64,000 nt of DNA from Actinomyces haliotis (GCF_015355765.1 NZ_JACWNA010000013.1:1-64000), one strand, 5' to 3'; numbered from the stretch's first letter, positions 1 to 8,789 are shown. Numbers and translations: made by a program. The notes: generated from the letters alone by a model not told the origin.

Positions 1-20
1 CGCGCATTAGAGTGAGTCAC

Positions 21-78
21 GAGGACCTCCGTTTGAGTTGGTGTGACCGTCGACAAGCCACACCCAACGGGGGTCCTC
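21..78 (+). terminator. Hairpin upstream of zwf
   Basis: The arms at 21-33 and 66-78 pair over 13 bp with one G-T wobble, and the interior (GTTGGTGTG against CACACCCAAC) extends the stem. No T-run follows. It most likely terminates a gene lying to the left of the window; an attenuator role for zwf is possible but nothing else supports it. Confidence 0.5.
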
Positions 79-129
79 CCCACTACGTCAACCCTTCCCA
101 GTGTCACCAACCTGTCTGCCACCAACACC

Positions 130-135
130 TAGAGT
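130..135 (+). promoter_or_regulatory. Candidate -10 box (TAGAGT) of the zwf operon
   Basis: TAGAGT fits the actinobacterial TAnnnT -10 pattern and would start a transcript near 142, about 40 nt before the GTG at 183. No convincing -35 is visible. Confidence 0.4.
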
Positions 136-182
136 GGCACCGCGCTCCGGTTCCGGAGCGTCCCGCCCTGAGGAAGGCTCAC

Positions 183-1766
183 GTGGACACCCCAGACTCG
201 CCCGTCACGCGCTCCGCCGTGCCGCAGGACGTCCAGGACAACCCGCTCCTGGACTCCCGCGACCAGCGCCTGCCGCGCATCGCGGACCCCTGCGTCATGG
301 TGATGTTCGGCATCACCGGCGACCTCGCCAGGCACAAGCTCCTGCCGGCCATCTACGACCTGGCCAACCGCGGCCTCCTCTCCCCCGCGTTCTCCCTCGT
401 GGGCGTCGGTCGCCGCGACTGGTCCGACGACGACGTGCGCGAGTACGTCGAGAAGTCGGCCCGCGAGGGCGCCCGCACCGAGTGGAGCCCGGCGATCTGG
501 GAGCAGCTCGCCGCCGGCATGCGCTTCGTGACCTTCTCCGACTTCGAGGACGATGAGGCCTACTCCCGCCTCACCGACGTCGTCGCGGAGCTCGACGCCA
601 CCCGCGGCACGAAGGGCAACCGCGCCTTCTACCTCTCCATCCCGCCGTCCTACTTCCCGGCCGTCACCGAGCGCGTCGCGAACTCCGGGCTCGTGGACGA
701 GCAGGAGGGCTCGTGGCGCCGCGTCGTCATCGAGAAGCCCTTCGGCCACGACCGCGAGTCCGCCAGGGAGCTCGACGAGCTCGTCGGGCGGATCGTCCGG
801 CCCGACGACGTCTTCCGCGTCGACCACTACCTCGGCAAGGAGACCGTCCAGAACATCCTCGCGCTGCGCTTCGCGAACACGATGTTCGAGCCCCTGTGGA
901 ACCAGGGCTACGTCGACCACGTCCAGATCACGATGGCCGAGGACATCGGCATCGGGACGCGCGCCGGCTACTACGACACGATCGGCGCCGCCCGCGACGT
1001 CATCCAGAACCACCTGCTCCAGCTCCTCGCGCTCACCGCTATGGAGGAGCCGACGAGCATGGACGCGGCCGCCGTGCGCGCGGAGAAGGAGAAGGTCCTC
1101 GCGGCCGTCACCCTCGAGCGCGACGGCGTCCTCGACCTCGACGCGACGACGGCCCGCGGACGGTACGACGCCGGGTTCCAGGGCGGCGTCCCCGTCAAGG
1201 CGTACCTCGAGGAGGACGGCGTCCCCGACGGCTCGGCGACGGAGACCTTCGCCGCGATCCGCCTCGAGATCGCCAACCGCCGCTGGGCGGGCGTCCCCTT
1301 CTACCTCCGTGCCGGGAAGCGGCTGGCCCGCCGTGTCACCGAGGTGGCGGTCGTGTTCAAGCAGCCGCCCTTCCTCCCCTTCGACGACGCCGCGACCGCG
1401 GGCGTCGGCGCGAACGCCATCGTCCTGCGCATCCAGCCGGACGAGGGCATCACGATGCGCCTGGCGTCCAAGGTCCCGGGCACGCACATGGAGCTGCGCG
1501 ACGTCACCATGGACTTCGGCTACGGCGCCTCCTTCAACGACGAGTCGCCCGAGGCCTACGAGCGCCTCATCCTCGACGCGCTCCTCGGCGACGCCCCGCT
1601 CTTCCCGCACCAGCGCGAGGTGGACCTCTCCTGGCGGATCCTCGATCCCGTCATCGAGCACTGGGCCGCCTCGGGCGCTCCTGAGGGCTACCGTCCCGGC
1701 TCGTGGGGGCCCGCCGGCGCCGACGAGCTCCTCGCCCGCGACTCGCGCACCTGGAGGCGCTCATGA
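183..1766 (+). CDS. zwf: Glucose-6-phosphate 1-dehydrogenase
   Basis: Oxidises glucose 6-phosphate to 6-phosphogluconolactone with NAD(P)+, the entry step of the oxidative pentose phosphate pathway in the cytosol. The nucleotide-binding motif GITGDLA is at residues 43-49, EKPFG at 184-188 and the active-site signature RVDHYLGKE at 212-220. The frame is open further upstream (to 12), but GTG at 183 follows an AGGAAGG ribosome site at 171-177 and gives 527 aa, a normal family length. The stop overlaps the opcA start as ATGA, so the two are translationally coupled. It heads the operon zwf-opcA-pgl; transaldolase and transketolase would be expected to the left, outside the window. Confidence 0.96.
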   Translation: MDTPDSPVTRSAVPQDVQDNPLLDSRDQRLPRIADPCVMVMFGITGDLARHKLLPAIYDLANRGLLSPAFSLVGVGRRDWSDDDVREYVEKSAREGARTEWSPAIWEQLAAGMRFVTFSDFEDDEAYSRLTDVVAELDATRGTKGNRAFYLSIPPSYFPAVTERVANSGLVDEQEGSWRRVVIEKPFGHDRESARELDELVGRIVRPDDVFRVDHYLGKETVQNILALRFANTMFEPLWNQGYVDHVQITMAEDIGIGTRAGYYDTIGAARDVIQNHLLQLLALTAMEEPTSMDAAAVRAEKEKVLAAVTLERDGVLDLDATTARGRYDAGFQGGVPVKAYLEEDGVPDGSATETFAAIRLEIANRRWAGVPFYLRAGKRLARRVTEVAVVFKQPPFLPFDDAATAGVGANAIVLRIQPDEGITMRLASKVPGTHMELRDVTMDFGYGASFNDESPEAYERLILDALLGDAPLFPHQREVDLSWRILDPVIEHWAASGAPEGYRPGSWGPAGADELLARDSRTWRRS

Positions 1767-2767
1767 TCACCACGCTGTCCGCCACGACCACCGACCGCAT
1801 CGTCTCCGAGCTCATCGACCAGGGCGCCGCAGCGGGCCGGAACCGGGTCCTGACGCTCCTGGTCTCCACCGACGCCGATGGCCTCGAGGACGCTCTCGAG
1901 GCGGCGCACGGCGCAAGCCGCGACCACCCCTGCCGCGTCGTCGCCGTCGTCAACCCGCCCGCCGACGAGACCGCCGTCGGGGCCCGCTCCCGCGACGGGC
2001 ACGCCCCTGCCGACTCCGCCGGGCACCTCGACGCGGAGATCCGCGTCGGGCACGACGCCGGGGCCGGCGAGACCATCGTCCTGCGCCCCTGGGGCCAGGC
2101 CGCGGAGCACACGGACACGCTCGTCGTGCCTTTCCTCCTGCCGGACGTCCCCGTCGTCGCGTGGTGGCCGGGCCAGCCCCCGGCGAACCCCTTCGACTCG
2201 CCGATCGGCCGGCTCGCGACGGCGCGCGTCACCAACACGCCCTCGCAGCCCGACCCTGCCGAGGCCCTCGCCGCCCTCGCCCCCGTCTACGAGCCCGGAG
2301 ACATCGACCTGGCCTGGACCCGCATCACCCTGTGGCGGGCGACGGTCGCCTCGACCCTTGACGCCGTCCTGCGCGAGCACGAGGTCAAGGAGATCCTCGT
2401 CGCCGGCGAGCCCGGCAACGCCTCGCTCTCGCTCATGATCCGCTGGCTGGCCCTTCGCCTCGGCATCCCCGTAGGGCGCCGCGACGTCGCCGACTCCGTC
2501 GGCATCTCCTCCATCACCGCGACCACGGAGGACGGCACGGTGGAGATCACCCGCAAGGACGCGAGCCGCGTCGTCATCACGCAGCCGGGGCCCGCCGCCC
2601 CGCAGGTCGTGACGATGGCGCGCCGCGCGCTCGTCGCCATCATGAGCGAGGAGCTGCGCCGCCTCGCGCCCGACCCTGTCTACGCCGAGGTCCTCGCGGC
2701 TTTCGCGAAGGACCACCACGGGCCCGCCGGCTCCCAGATCCAGGACAGGAGCGGTGCGCGTGGCTGA
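1763..2767 (+). CDS. opcA: Glucose-6-phosphate dehydrogenase assembly protein OpcA
   Basis: Actinobacteria and cyanobacteria place OpcA beside Zwf, where it acts as a redox-responsive activator or assembly partner of that enzyme. The 334-aa protein is of family length and has no signal peptide or membrane segment. An earlier ATG at 1703 is in frame but lies inside zwf; the ATG at 1763 forms an ATGA overlap with the zwf stop and is the better start. Its 3' end overlaps the start of pgl, so all three genes form one tightly coupled operon. Confidence 0.93.
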   Translation: MITTLSATTTDRIVSELIDQGAAAGRNRVLTLLVSTDADGLEDALEAAHGASRDHPCRVVAVVNPPADETAVGARSRDGHAPADSAGHLDAEIRVGHDAGAGETIVLRPWGQAAEHTDTLVVPFLLPDVPVVAWWPGQPPANPFDSPIGRLATARVTNTPSQPDPAEALAALAPVYEPGDIDLAWTRITLWRATVASTLDAVLREHEVKEILVAGEPGNASLSLMIRWLALRLGIPVGRRDVADSVGISSITATTEDGTVEITRKDASRVVITQPGPAAPQVVTMARRALVAIMSEELRRLAPDPVYAEVLAAFAKDHHGPAGSQIQDRSGARG

Positions 2768-3626
2768 GACGACGGACCCGATGCCTGCTGACCAGCGCCC
2801 GGCTGGCCCGGTGCAGGAGCCGCCCAGCGGCGCCGCCGACGTCATCGCCGCCGGCGCCCGGGCCCAGGCCCCCGCGGTCCTGCGCGTGAGCGCCGAGCTC
2901 GTCGCCGCCGCCCAGGAGGCCGCCGCGGAGACTGCCCGGCTCGTCGCCGCGGCCATCAGCGAGCGCGGTGCCGCCCACGTGGCCCTCACCGGCGGATCCG
3001 GCGGGGAGGCCCTCGCCGGGGTGCTGCCCGACGCTCTCGCCGAGGCCGGCGTCAGCCGTGACGGGCTCGCCTCACTCCACCTCTGGTTCGGTGACGAGCG
3101 CTACGTGCCCGCGGGAGACCCCGAGCGCAACGACATCCTCGTCGCCCCGTTCACGGCGGCCGGCGTCCCCGAGGCCAACGTCCACCGCGTCGCGGGACCG
3201 GACCTCGCCTCCACCCTCGAGGAGTCCGCGCGGCGCCTCGCGGAGGAGCTGCGGACGGAGGGTCCGGAGGACGGGGCCCTCGACGTGGTCCACCTCGGCA
3301 TGGGGCCGGACGCGCACGTCTGCTCCCTCTTCCCCGGTCACCCGGCGGCGCTCGCGCTCGGCACCGACGTCGTCGCCGTCGAGGACTCCCCCAAGCCGCC
3401 TCCGCGGCGCGTCTCGCTGACCTTCGAGGTGCTGCAGCGCGCCCGCTGCGTCATGGTCGTCGCCGGCGGTGCCGGGAAGGTCGACGCCGTCGCGAAGGCC
3501 CTCGGTGAGGCCGACCCCGTGGCTGCGCCGGCCTCGTGCGCACGAGGCGCTGTCACCAGCTTCTACCTCGATGAGGCCGCTGCTGCCGGCGCGCCCGGCG
3601 AGGTCGACGGCGCTGCCGCCTCCTAA
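2754..3626 (+). CDS. pgl: 6-phosphogluconolactonase
   Basis: Hydrolyses 6-phosphogluconolactone to 6-phosphogluconate, the step after Zwf. Family motifs are LTGGSGG at residues 78-84, WFGDERYVP at 111-119 and GMGPDAHVCSLFPG at 182-195; the last is usually GMGxDGHxASLFPG, so Gly-to-Ala and Thr-to-Val changes are present. Two GTG codons, 2754 and 2760, could start it; both overlap the opcA end, and the GGAG around 2747 favours 2760 slightly. The roughly 45-residue Pro/Ala-rich N-terminus is longer than in many homologs. The perfect hairpin at 3702-3727 probably ends the operon. Confidence 0.93.
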   Translation: MRVAETTDPMPADQRPAGPVQEPPSGAADVIAAGARAQAPAVLRVSAELVAAAQEAAAETARLVAAAISERGAAHVALTGGSGGEALAGVLPDALAEAGVSRDGLASLHLWFGDERYVPAGDPERNDILVAPFTAAGVPEANVHRVAGPDLASTLEESARRLAEELRTEGPEDGALDVVHLGMGPDAHVCSLFPGHPAALALGTDVVAVEDSPKPPPRRVSLTFEVLQRARCVMVVAGGAGKVDAVAKALGEADPVAAPASCARGAVTSFYLDEAAAAGAPGEVDGAAAS

Positions 3627-3701
3627 GGTCCACGACCTCGTCAGGTGGGTCGTGAGCACCCCGGCGACGACCGGTGGAGCCGCGGTCGTGCAGGCCGCTC
3701 C

Positions 3702-3727
3702 GTGGTGCCCGGCTCACCGGGCACCAC
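3702..3727 (+). terminator. Terminator after pgl
   Basis: Perfect 11-bp stem (GTGGTGCCCGG with its complement) around a CTCA loop, without a T-run, 75 bp after the pgl stop. T-less hairpins of this kind recur at operon ends in this window. Confidence 0.65.
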
Positions 3728-3806
3728 AGGGAACCCGATGAGCGGGTCGATCGTGCCGCTGGGGGGCTCGCCGTATGCGGGCCGGGTCGGTGTCGTCGGC
3801 GCGGCC

Positions 3807-3812
3807 TAGCCT
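3807..3812 (+). promoter_or_regulatory. -10 box TAGCCT, leaderless start of the aldo/keto reductase
   Basis: TAGCCT ends 6 nt before the ATG at 3819 and there is no ribosome site between, so transcription would begin at or next to the start codon. Confidence 0.6.
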
Positions 3813-3818
3813 GCTCCC

Positions 3819-4742
3819 ATGAGACTTCAGCCGCTCGGCACCTCCGACCTCACCGTCCCCAACGTCGTCCAGGGGTGCATGCGCATCAACGACATGTCCG
3901 ACGCGGAGATCCGCGCCCTCGTCGACGCGGACCTCGAGGCCGGGATCACCATGTTCGACCACGCGGACATCTACGGCGGTGACCACGCCTGCGAGGAGCG
4001 CTTCGGCACGGCGCTCGACTGGTCCGCCGAGGAGCGCGAGCAGGTAGTCATCCAGTCCAAGTGCGGCATCCGGGACGGCTGGTTCGACTTCTCCGCCGCG
4101 CACGTCCTCGAGGCGGTGGACGGAACGCTGGCCGCCCTGCGGACCGACTACCTCGACGTCCTCCTCCTGCACCGTCCGGACGCCCTCGTCGAGCCCGAGG
4201 AGGTCGCCGAGGCCTTCGACCGTCTCGCGGAGTCGGGCAAGGTCCGTCACTTCGGCGTCTCCAACCACACCCGCGGCCAGATGGAGCTGCTTCGCGCCAC
4301 GGTGAAGCAGCCGCTCGTCGCCGACCAGCTCCAGCTCTCCGTCGCGCACGCGCCGATGATCGCCGAGGGCGTCGCGCTCAACATGTTCGAGGACCAGGCC
4401 ACCTCCCGGACCGGCGAGGTGCTCGACTACTGCCGGCTCACGGGCACCACCGTCCAGGCGTGGTCACCGTTCCAGGCGCCTGGTTGGTCGGGCCCGTTCC
4501 TCGGGGACCGTGAGCGCTACGCCGAGCTCAATGACGTCATCGGCCGCCTCGCGGGCGAGTACAGCGTCGAGCCGGAGGCGATCGCGACGGCGTGGATCAC
4601 GCGTCACCCGGCCCGCATGCAGGTCGTCCTCGGGACGACGCGGATCGAGCGCGTCCGCGCCTGCGCGGCCGGCTCGGAGCTGCCGCTCACCCGGGAGCAG
4701 TGGTACGAGGTCTTCCGGACCGCGGGGCACATCGTCCCGTGA
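3819..4742 (+). CDS. Aldo/keto reductase, YdhF-like
   Basis: NADPH-dependent carbonyl reductase of the AKR superfamily; the physiological substrate is not evident. The catalytic tetrad is readable: D47 (in MFDHAD), Y52 (IYGG), K81 (QSKCG) and H118 (LLLHRP). The 307-aa length and the sequence around GVSNHTRGQ match the YdhF-like branch. The start has no Shine-Dalgarno but a TAGCCT hexamer 6 nt upstream, indicating a leaderless mRNA. Its stop overlaps the GTG start of the exported HNH protein as GTGA, an odd pairing of a cytosolic reductase with an exported nuclease-like protein. Confidence 0.9.
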   Translation: MRLQPLGTSDLTVPNVVQGCMRINDMSDAEIRALVDADLEAGITMFDHADIYGGDHACEERFGTALDWSAEEREQVVIQSKCGIRDGWFDFSAAHVLEAVDGTLAALRTDYLDVLLLHRPDALVEPEEVAEAFDRLAESGKVRHFGVSNHTRGQMELLRATVKQPLVADQLQLSVAHAPMIAEGVALNMFEDQATSRTGEVLDYCRLTGTTVQAWSPFQAPGWSGPFLGDRERYAELNDVIGRLAGEYSVEPEAIATAWITRHPARMQVVLGTTRIERVRACAAGSELPLTREQWYEVFRTAGHIVP

Positions 4743-5725
4743 GGCCGGCCGGCTGCGGGGTCGTGCAACGGGGTGCCGGTGCGGTCGTCCTCGCGCTCCT
4801 CGCTGCGGTCGGGACCTCGACTCCGCCCCCGAGCGCCGGGGCCGCCTCGGTGCGCTGGGACCAGCGGGGCACCGCCGTGCTCTCCGCCGCGCAGGCGCTG
4901 TCGGCGCTCGACGCCCTCCCCGCCGACTCCCCGGCGGCCGTGTCGTGGGGAGAGGGCGGGTCCCGGACGGGATGGTTCGGCGAGGCCTGGGAGGACGTCG
5001 ACGGCGACGGCTGCGACACCCGGAACGAGATCCTCCGACGAGACCTCGTCGACGCCGACTACTCCCGTGCGGACGGCGTCCAGCCCCTCACGCAGGGCCG
5101 TGGCCAGGGCGTCACCTCCTGCCCCGACGCCACGGTCTACGCGGGCACCCTCCACGATCCCTACACGGGCAGCACGATCCCGTTCACACGAGGCAAGGAC
5201 ACCTCCGCGGAGGTCCAGATCGACCACGTGGTCCCGCTCAACTACCTCTACGCCCACGGCGCCTGGGCGTGGGACGAGCGCACCCGTCTCCTCGTCGCCA
5301 ACGACCCGCTCAACCTCATCGCCGTCGACGGCGAGGCCAACCAGGGCAAGGGCGCCTGCGGACCGGCCACCTGCCCCGTCGGGTCCACCAAGACCGGCTC
5401 CTGGGACACCGCCGCGGGCGAGGGCTGGTGGCCGCCGGACACCGACGAGCGGTGCGCCTACGCCGAGCGCTTCGTGAGCGTCCTGGCCGCCTACCGGCTC
5501 GGGATGCCGCAGGCCGACCACGACGCCCTGGCGACGACGCTGCGCTCCTGCGCCGCCGGCGGCGACGGGGCTCCGAGCGTCCTCGACCGCACCGGCCCGG
5601 TCATCGAGCAGTCCACTCGGGTCCTCCTTCACCGGCACGCTTACACGGCGGCGCTCGTCGCAGGGCTCCTCCTCATCGGCGCCGGGCTCCTCGCCCGCGC
5701 CCGCCGTGCGCGGCGCCGCCGCTAG
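4739..5725 (+). CDS. Exported HNH nuclease-family protein (DUF1524-like) with C-terminal anchor
   Basis: The core carries the DUF1524/HNH signature IDHVVPLN at residues 161-168 and NDPLNL at 188-193, followed by the NQGKG segment; this family includes secreted actinobacterial nucleases. A hydrophobic stretch at about 12-26 looks like a signal peptide, and residues 301-319 form a second hydrophobic segment followed by an Arg-rich tail (RRARRRR), suggesting attachment to the membrane with the nuclease domain outside. Several Cys residues in the 200-245 region fit an exported protein. The GTG at 4739 overlaps the preceding stop as GTGA; the frame is open further upstream but only within the reductase gene. 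Nuclease activity is inferred from family, and substrate and role are unknown. Confidence 0.8.
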   Translation: MRPAGCGVVQRGAGAVVLALLAAVGTSTPPPSAGAASVRWDQRGTAVLSAAQALSALDALPADSPAAVSWGEGGSRTGWFGEAWEDVDGDGCDTRNEILRRDLVDADYSRADGVQPLTQGRGQGVTSCPDATVYAGTLHDPYTGSTIPFTRGKDTSAEVQIDHVVPLNYLYAHGAWAWDERTRLLVANDPLNLIAVDGEANQGKGACGPATCPVGSTKTGSWDTAAGEGWWPPDTDERCAYAERFVSVLAAYRLGMPQADHDALATTLRSCAAGGDGAPSVLDRTGPVIEQSTRVLLHRHAYTAALVAGLLLIGAGLLARARRARRRR

Positions 5726-5728
5726 GAT
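5723..5728 (+). promoter_or_regulatory. -10 box TAGGAT upstream of the S4 gene
   Basis: TAGGAT is 7 nt before ATG 5736 and 18 nt before the true start at 5747. It would yield a very short leader holding a five-codon ORF (M-V-T-S-W-stop) that overlaps the gene start. Confidence 0.5.
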
Positions 5729-5746
5729 CTCGGGCATGGTGACGTC

Positions 5747-6211
5747 ATGGTGAGCAAGGAGACGGCGCGCGCCGAGGCGATTCAGGCGGCCCTCGAGACC
5801 GGTGGGCCGACGTCGGTCAGGGTCGACGTCTGGCTCTGGGCGGTGCGCCAGTGCAAGTCCCGCTCCGCCGCGACGACCGCGTGCCGCGCGGGCCACGTCC
5901 GCGTCAACGGGGACGCGGCCAAGCCGGCCCAGCAGGTCACCATCGGTGACGAGGTCCGTTACCGCGTCGACGGCTTCGACCGGCTCCTCATCGTCAGGCG
6001 GATCCTCGTCAAGCGGGTGGGCGCGCCGGTCGCGCGCACCGCCTACACCGACCTGTCCGCACCGCGGCCCTCGCCGCTCGACGCCCCGGCCGCGATCATC
6101 CGCGACCGCGGAGCCGGCCGTCCCACGAAGAAGGAGCGCCGCCAGCTCGATGCCCTGCGCGGCGGCCTCGGCGAGCCCCTCGACATCGAGCACCTTCTCG
6201 ACGAGGACTGA
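5747..6211 (+). CDS. S4-domain RNA-binding protein (Hsp15-like)
   Basis: The S4 RNA-binding domain spans about residues 24-75 (VRVDVWLWAVRQCKSR, then GHVRVNGDAAKPAQQV), as in the heat-shock protein Hsp15/HslR that binds stalled 50S subunits. The 154 aa and basic C-terminus (RPTKKERRQ) fit the family. The chosen ATG lies 11 nt after an earlier ATG at 5736, which opens only a five-codon frame whose TGA overlaps this start. A TAGGAT -10 hexamer at 5723-5728 would place the RNA start near 5736. Confidence 0.85.
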   Translation: MVSKETARAEAIQAALETGGPTSVRVDVWLWAVRQCKSRSAATTACRAGHVRVNGDAAKPAQQVTIGDEVRYRVDGFDRLLIVRRILVKRVGAPVARTAYTDLSAPRPSPLDAPAAIIRDRGAGRPTKKERRQLDALRGGLGEPLDIEHLLDED

Positions 6212-6231
6212 ACGAGCCCGCAGGAGGCACG

Positions 6232-6978
6232 ATGACCAGGATCCCCCCGCACCAACGCAGGTAGCGTCGCGCTGGCCGCCCTCGCGGCCGTCGGAGCGGT
6301 GGGCGCCGTCGGCGCTGCGGCCCGCCGACGGGACCTCGGGGAGTCCCTCCAGCGCGTGCGACCCGGCCTGCGGGCACCTCTGCTCGTCCGCTCCGGTGGC
6401 CGCGAGGTGCCCGCGTGGCTCCACGATCAGGAGCAGGGCGAGCATCCGCGGACCACGTCAGGACAGCTCAGACCAGCCGTCGTGTGGGTCCACGGCGGCG
6501 GCTACGTCGGCGGCGACCCAGCCCAGGAGCACGGCCTGTGCACCCTCATCGCCTGCCGCACCGGCGGGCTCGCCCTCAGCGTGGAGTACCGGCTGCGCGC
6601 CGCAGCACCCCCATCCGGCGGCGCTGGACGACTGCCTCACCGTCCTCACCTGGCTGCACGAGCACGCCGACGAGCTCGGAGTCGACCCCGCCCGCGTCGC
6701 GGCCGGGGGCCCGGCCCGCACGCAGGACCTCTCGGGTCTCCCGGACGGGTGGATCGGGGGCGGCGACCTCGACCTCTTCCTCGACGAGGACCTCGCCTAC
6801 GCGGACCGCCTGCGCGAAGCGGGGGGCACGGGTCGACGTGCGCATCGAGCCGGGGATGTACCACGGCGCCGACTACTGCACGTGGGCGGCCCGGATGCGC
6901 GCCTTCCGGGAGTGCGGTGTCGACGCGCTGGCGCTTGCCCTCAGAGCCGGCGGGTCAGGCGCTCACAGCTCCTCGTAG
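6232..6978 (+). pseudogene. Decayed alpha/beta-hydrolase (esterase/lipase, HGG family)
   Basis: A good ribosome site (CAGGAGG) precedes ATG 6232, but the protein is spread over three frames. A six-C run at 6243-6248 has one base too many: without it the start reads M-T-R-I-P-R-T-N-A. The frame then carries the oxyanion-hole motif HGGGY and ends in SVEYRL; a second extra base near 6594 shifts to the frame reading APQHPHPAALDDCLTVL. A six-G run near 6830 shifts again to RVDVRIEPGMYHGADY, which holds the catalytic His region. Between RVAAGG and DLSGLPDGWIG the GDSAGG nucleophile segment is missing, so this is genuine decay and not only base-calling error. The final frame runs into the convergent reductase gene. 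Confidence 0.85.
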
Positions 6979-7811
6979 GTCGCCGGGTCCTGGTCGGCGA
7001 GGCGTCCGTCGGGACGCCCGAGGGCCGTGATCGCCTCGATCTCCGCGGCGTCGAGAAGGATCTGCGCCGAGGCGAGGTTCTCGACCTGACGCGCCGGCGT
7101 CGAGGACTTCGGGATCGGGGTGACGCCCCGCGAGACGTGCCACGCGAGCACGGCCTGCGCCGGGCTGATGCCGTGCGCCTCGGCGATCCCGGCGATGACG
7201 GGGTCCTGCAGGAGGTCCGAGCTGCGGCCGATGGGGCTCCACGCCTCGGTGAGGATCCCGCGGTCCGCGTCAGCGGCAACCTGCTCCGTGTTCGGGAATC
7301 GCGGGTGCGACTCGATCTGGTTGACGACCGGGAGCACGCCGGTCTCCCGCTCGAGGCGGTCGAGGTGCTCGGGGAGGAAGTTCGAGACGCCGATGGCGCG
7401 CACGAGGCCGCGCTCGCGCGCCTCGATGAGCGCCCGCCAGGTGTCGACGTACTTGTCGAGCCGGGGGTTGGGCCAGTGGATGAGGTAGAGGTCGATCGGG
7501 CCGATCGGCGCCATGCGGGCGGCGGACTCCTCGACGGCGGCCAGCGCCTCGTCGTAGCCGAAGTGACGGCCCGGGACCTTCGAGGTGATGGTGAGCTCGG
7601 CGCGGGCGGCGAGGCCGGCGTCGACGGCGCGGGCGACGCCGAGGGCGACGCTCGCCTCGTTCTCGTAGGAGAAGGCCGAGTCGATGAGGCGGTAGCCGTT
7701 CTCGATGGCGGAGCGGACCGCCTCCGCCCCGGACTCGCCACGGAGCGTGTAGGTGCCGAATCCGACTGCGGGGAGCGTGTACGTGCTGGTCGTGTCCTGC
7801 TGCGTGCTCAT
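6963..7811 (-). CDS. Aldo/keto reductase, 2,5-diketo-D-gluconate reductase type
   Basis: NADPH-dependent reductase of the AKR5-like group. Tetrad residues are D44 (LIDSAF), Y49 (SYENE), K78 (TSKVPG) and H112 (LIHWP), and the cofactor loop PIPKSSTPARQ is near the C-terminus. The 282-aa length is typical. The ATG at 7811 is chosen over longer open frame because family homology starts at residue 12 and a TACGGT hexamer lies 7 nt upstream, a leaderless arrangement. Only distantly related to the reductase at 3.8 kb. It converges on the decayed esterase and follows the HAD gene in the same direction. Confidence 0.9.
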   Translation of the reverse strand: MSTQQDTTSTYTLPAVGFGTYTLRGESGAEAVRSAIENGYRLIDSAFSYENEASVALGVARAVDAGLAARAELTITSKVPGRHFGYDEALAAVEESAARMAPIGPIDLYLIHWPNPRLDKYVDTWRALIEARERGLVRAIGVSNFLPEHLDRLERETGVLPVVNQIESHPRFPNTEQVAADADRGILTEAWSPIGRSSDLLQDPVIAGIAEAHGISPAQAVLAWHVSRGVTPIPKSSTPARQVENLASAQILLDAAEIEAITALGRPDGRLADQDPATYEEL

Positions 7812-7864
7812 GCCGACCACCGTACGCGGAGCCGTCTGCGGCTGCTCACCGAGCCGCTCAGCCC

Positions 7865-8731
7865 CTAGCCGCGGGCCTCGAGGAGCGCGTCGACGGCCCG
7901 GATGACGCCGTTCTCCGTGTTGGCCGGCGCCACGTAGCGGGCGAGCTCCCGAATCTCGGGGTGCGCATTCGCCATGGCGAAGGACGGCCCCGAGAAGGCG
8001 TAGAGGTCGCGGTCGTTGAGGTAGTCGCCGAAGACGGCGGTCTGCTCGGGCGTGACGCCGAGCCGTCGCTGGATGGCGTCCAGGGCCCGGCCCTTCGACG
8101 CGGCCGACGGCATCATGTCGGTCCAGTGAGCGCCGGAGACGACGGTCTGGACGGCGGGGACGGCGGTCCGCAGGTCCGCGGCGGCCTCGCGCTCGATGTC
8201 CCCGAAGTCGTACACGGCGACCTTGAGCACGTCGTCGAGCGGGAGCGCGAGGAGGTCGTCGACGACCTCGAGGGCCGTGTAGTACCGGACGCACTCGTCG
8301 ACGAAGCGCTCGTCACCGCGGTCGACGTAGGCGCAGCGCTTGCAGGCGACGACGGCACCGACGTCGAGGCTCGCCCCCGCGAGGCGCCGCGTCACCTCGA
8401 CGGCTGCGACCGCCTCGTCACGGCTGATCGTGTCGGAGTGGATCTCCTCGTCCCCGACGACGACGAAGGTGCCGTTCTCGGCGATGACGGGGCCGTCGTC
8501 GAGGACGTGGCCGAGGGTGCTGCGCAGGTTCGCGAGCTGGCGGCCCGAGGCCGGGGCGAGGAGCACGCCGGCGTCGCGCCACCGGGCCACGGCCTCGGGC
8601 AGGTCGGCGGGGACGCGGCCCTCGCCGTCGAGCAGCGTCCCGTCCATGTCCGCGATGACGAGTCGGAGATCGGCGGGCTCGTACTGGGAGAAGGGGGTCG
8701 GCTCGGCCGGGGCGTAGGGGGTGTCCGTCAT
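7865..8731 (-). CDS. HAD-superfamily phosphatase, Cof type
   Basis: Cytosolic sugar-phosphate or flavin-phosphate type hydrolase; the exact substrate cannot be read. The nucleophile motif DMDGT is at residues 28-32, the motif II Ser/Thr region reads PASGRQLA, and motif IV is FGDYLND in the last quarter. The cap between has the C2B layout usual for the Cof family, and 288 aa is normal. GAGGAT sits 6 nt before the ATG with no ribosome site, another likely leaderless start. Confidence 0.88.
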   Translation of the reverse strand: MTDTPYAPAEPTPFSQYEPADLRLVIADMDGTLLDGEGRVPADLPEAVARWRDAGVLLAPASGRQLANLRSTLGHVLDDGPVIAENGTFVVVGDEEIHSDTISRDEAVAAVEVTRRLAGASLDVGAVVACKRCAYVDRGDERFVDECVRYYTALEVVDDLLALPLDDVLKVAVYDFGDIEREAAADLRTAVPAVQTVVSGAHWTDMMPSAASKGRALDAIQRRLGVTPEQTAVFGDYLNDRDLYAFSGPSFAMANAHPEIRELARYVAPANTENGVIRAVDALLEARG

Positions 8732-8789
8732 GCTCCCATCCTCTCAGACGGCCGCTGCTCCGCCGTTTCCGGGCTCGTCGGGAGGGACC

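Noticed and set aside
129-1661. Long open frame antisense to zwf (510 codons)
   Set aside because: High GC keeps the antisense frame of coding DNA open; the sequence is Arg/Ala/Val-rich low-complexity with no family motif, while zwf has full homology.
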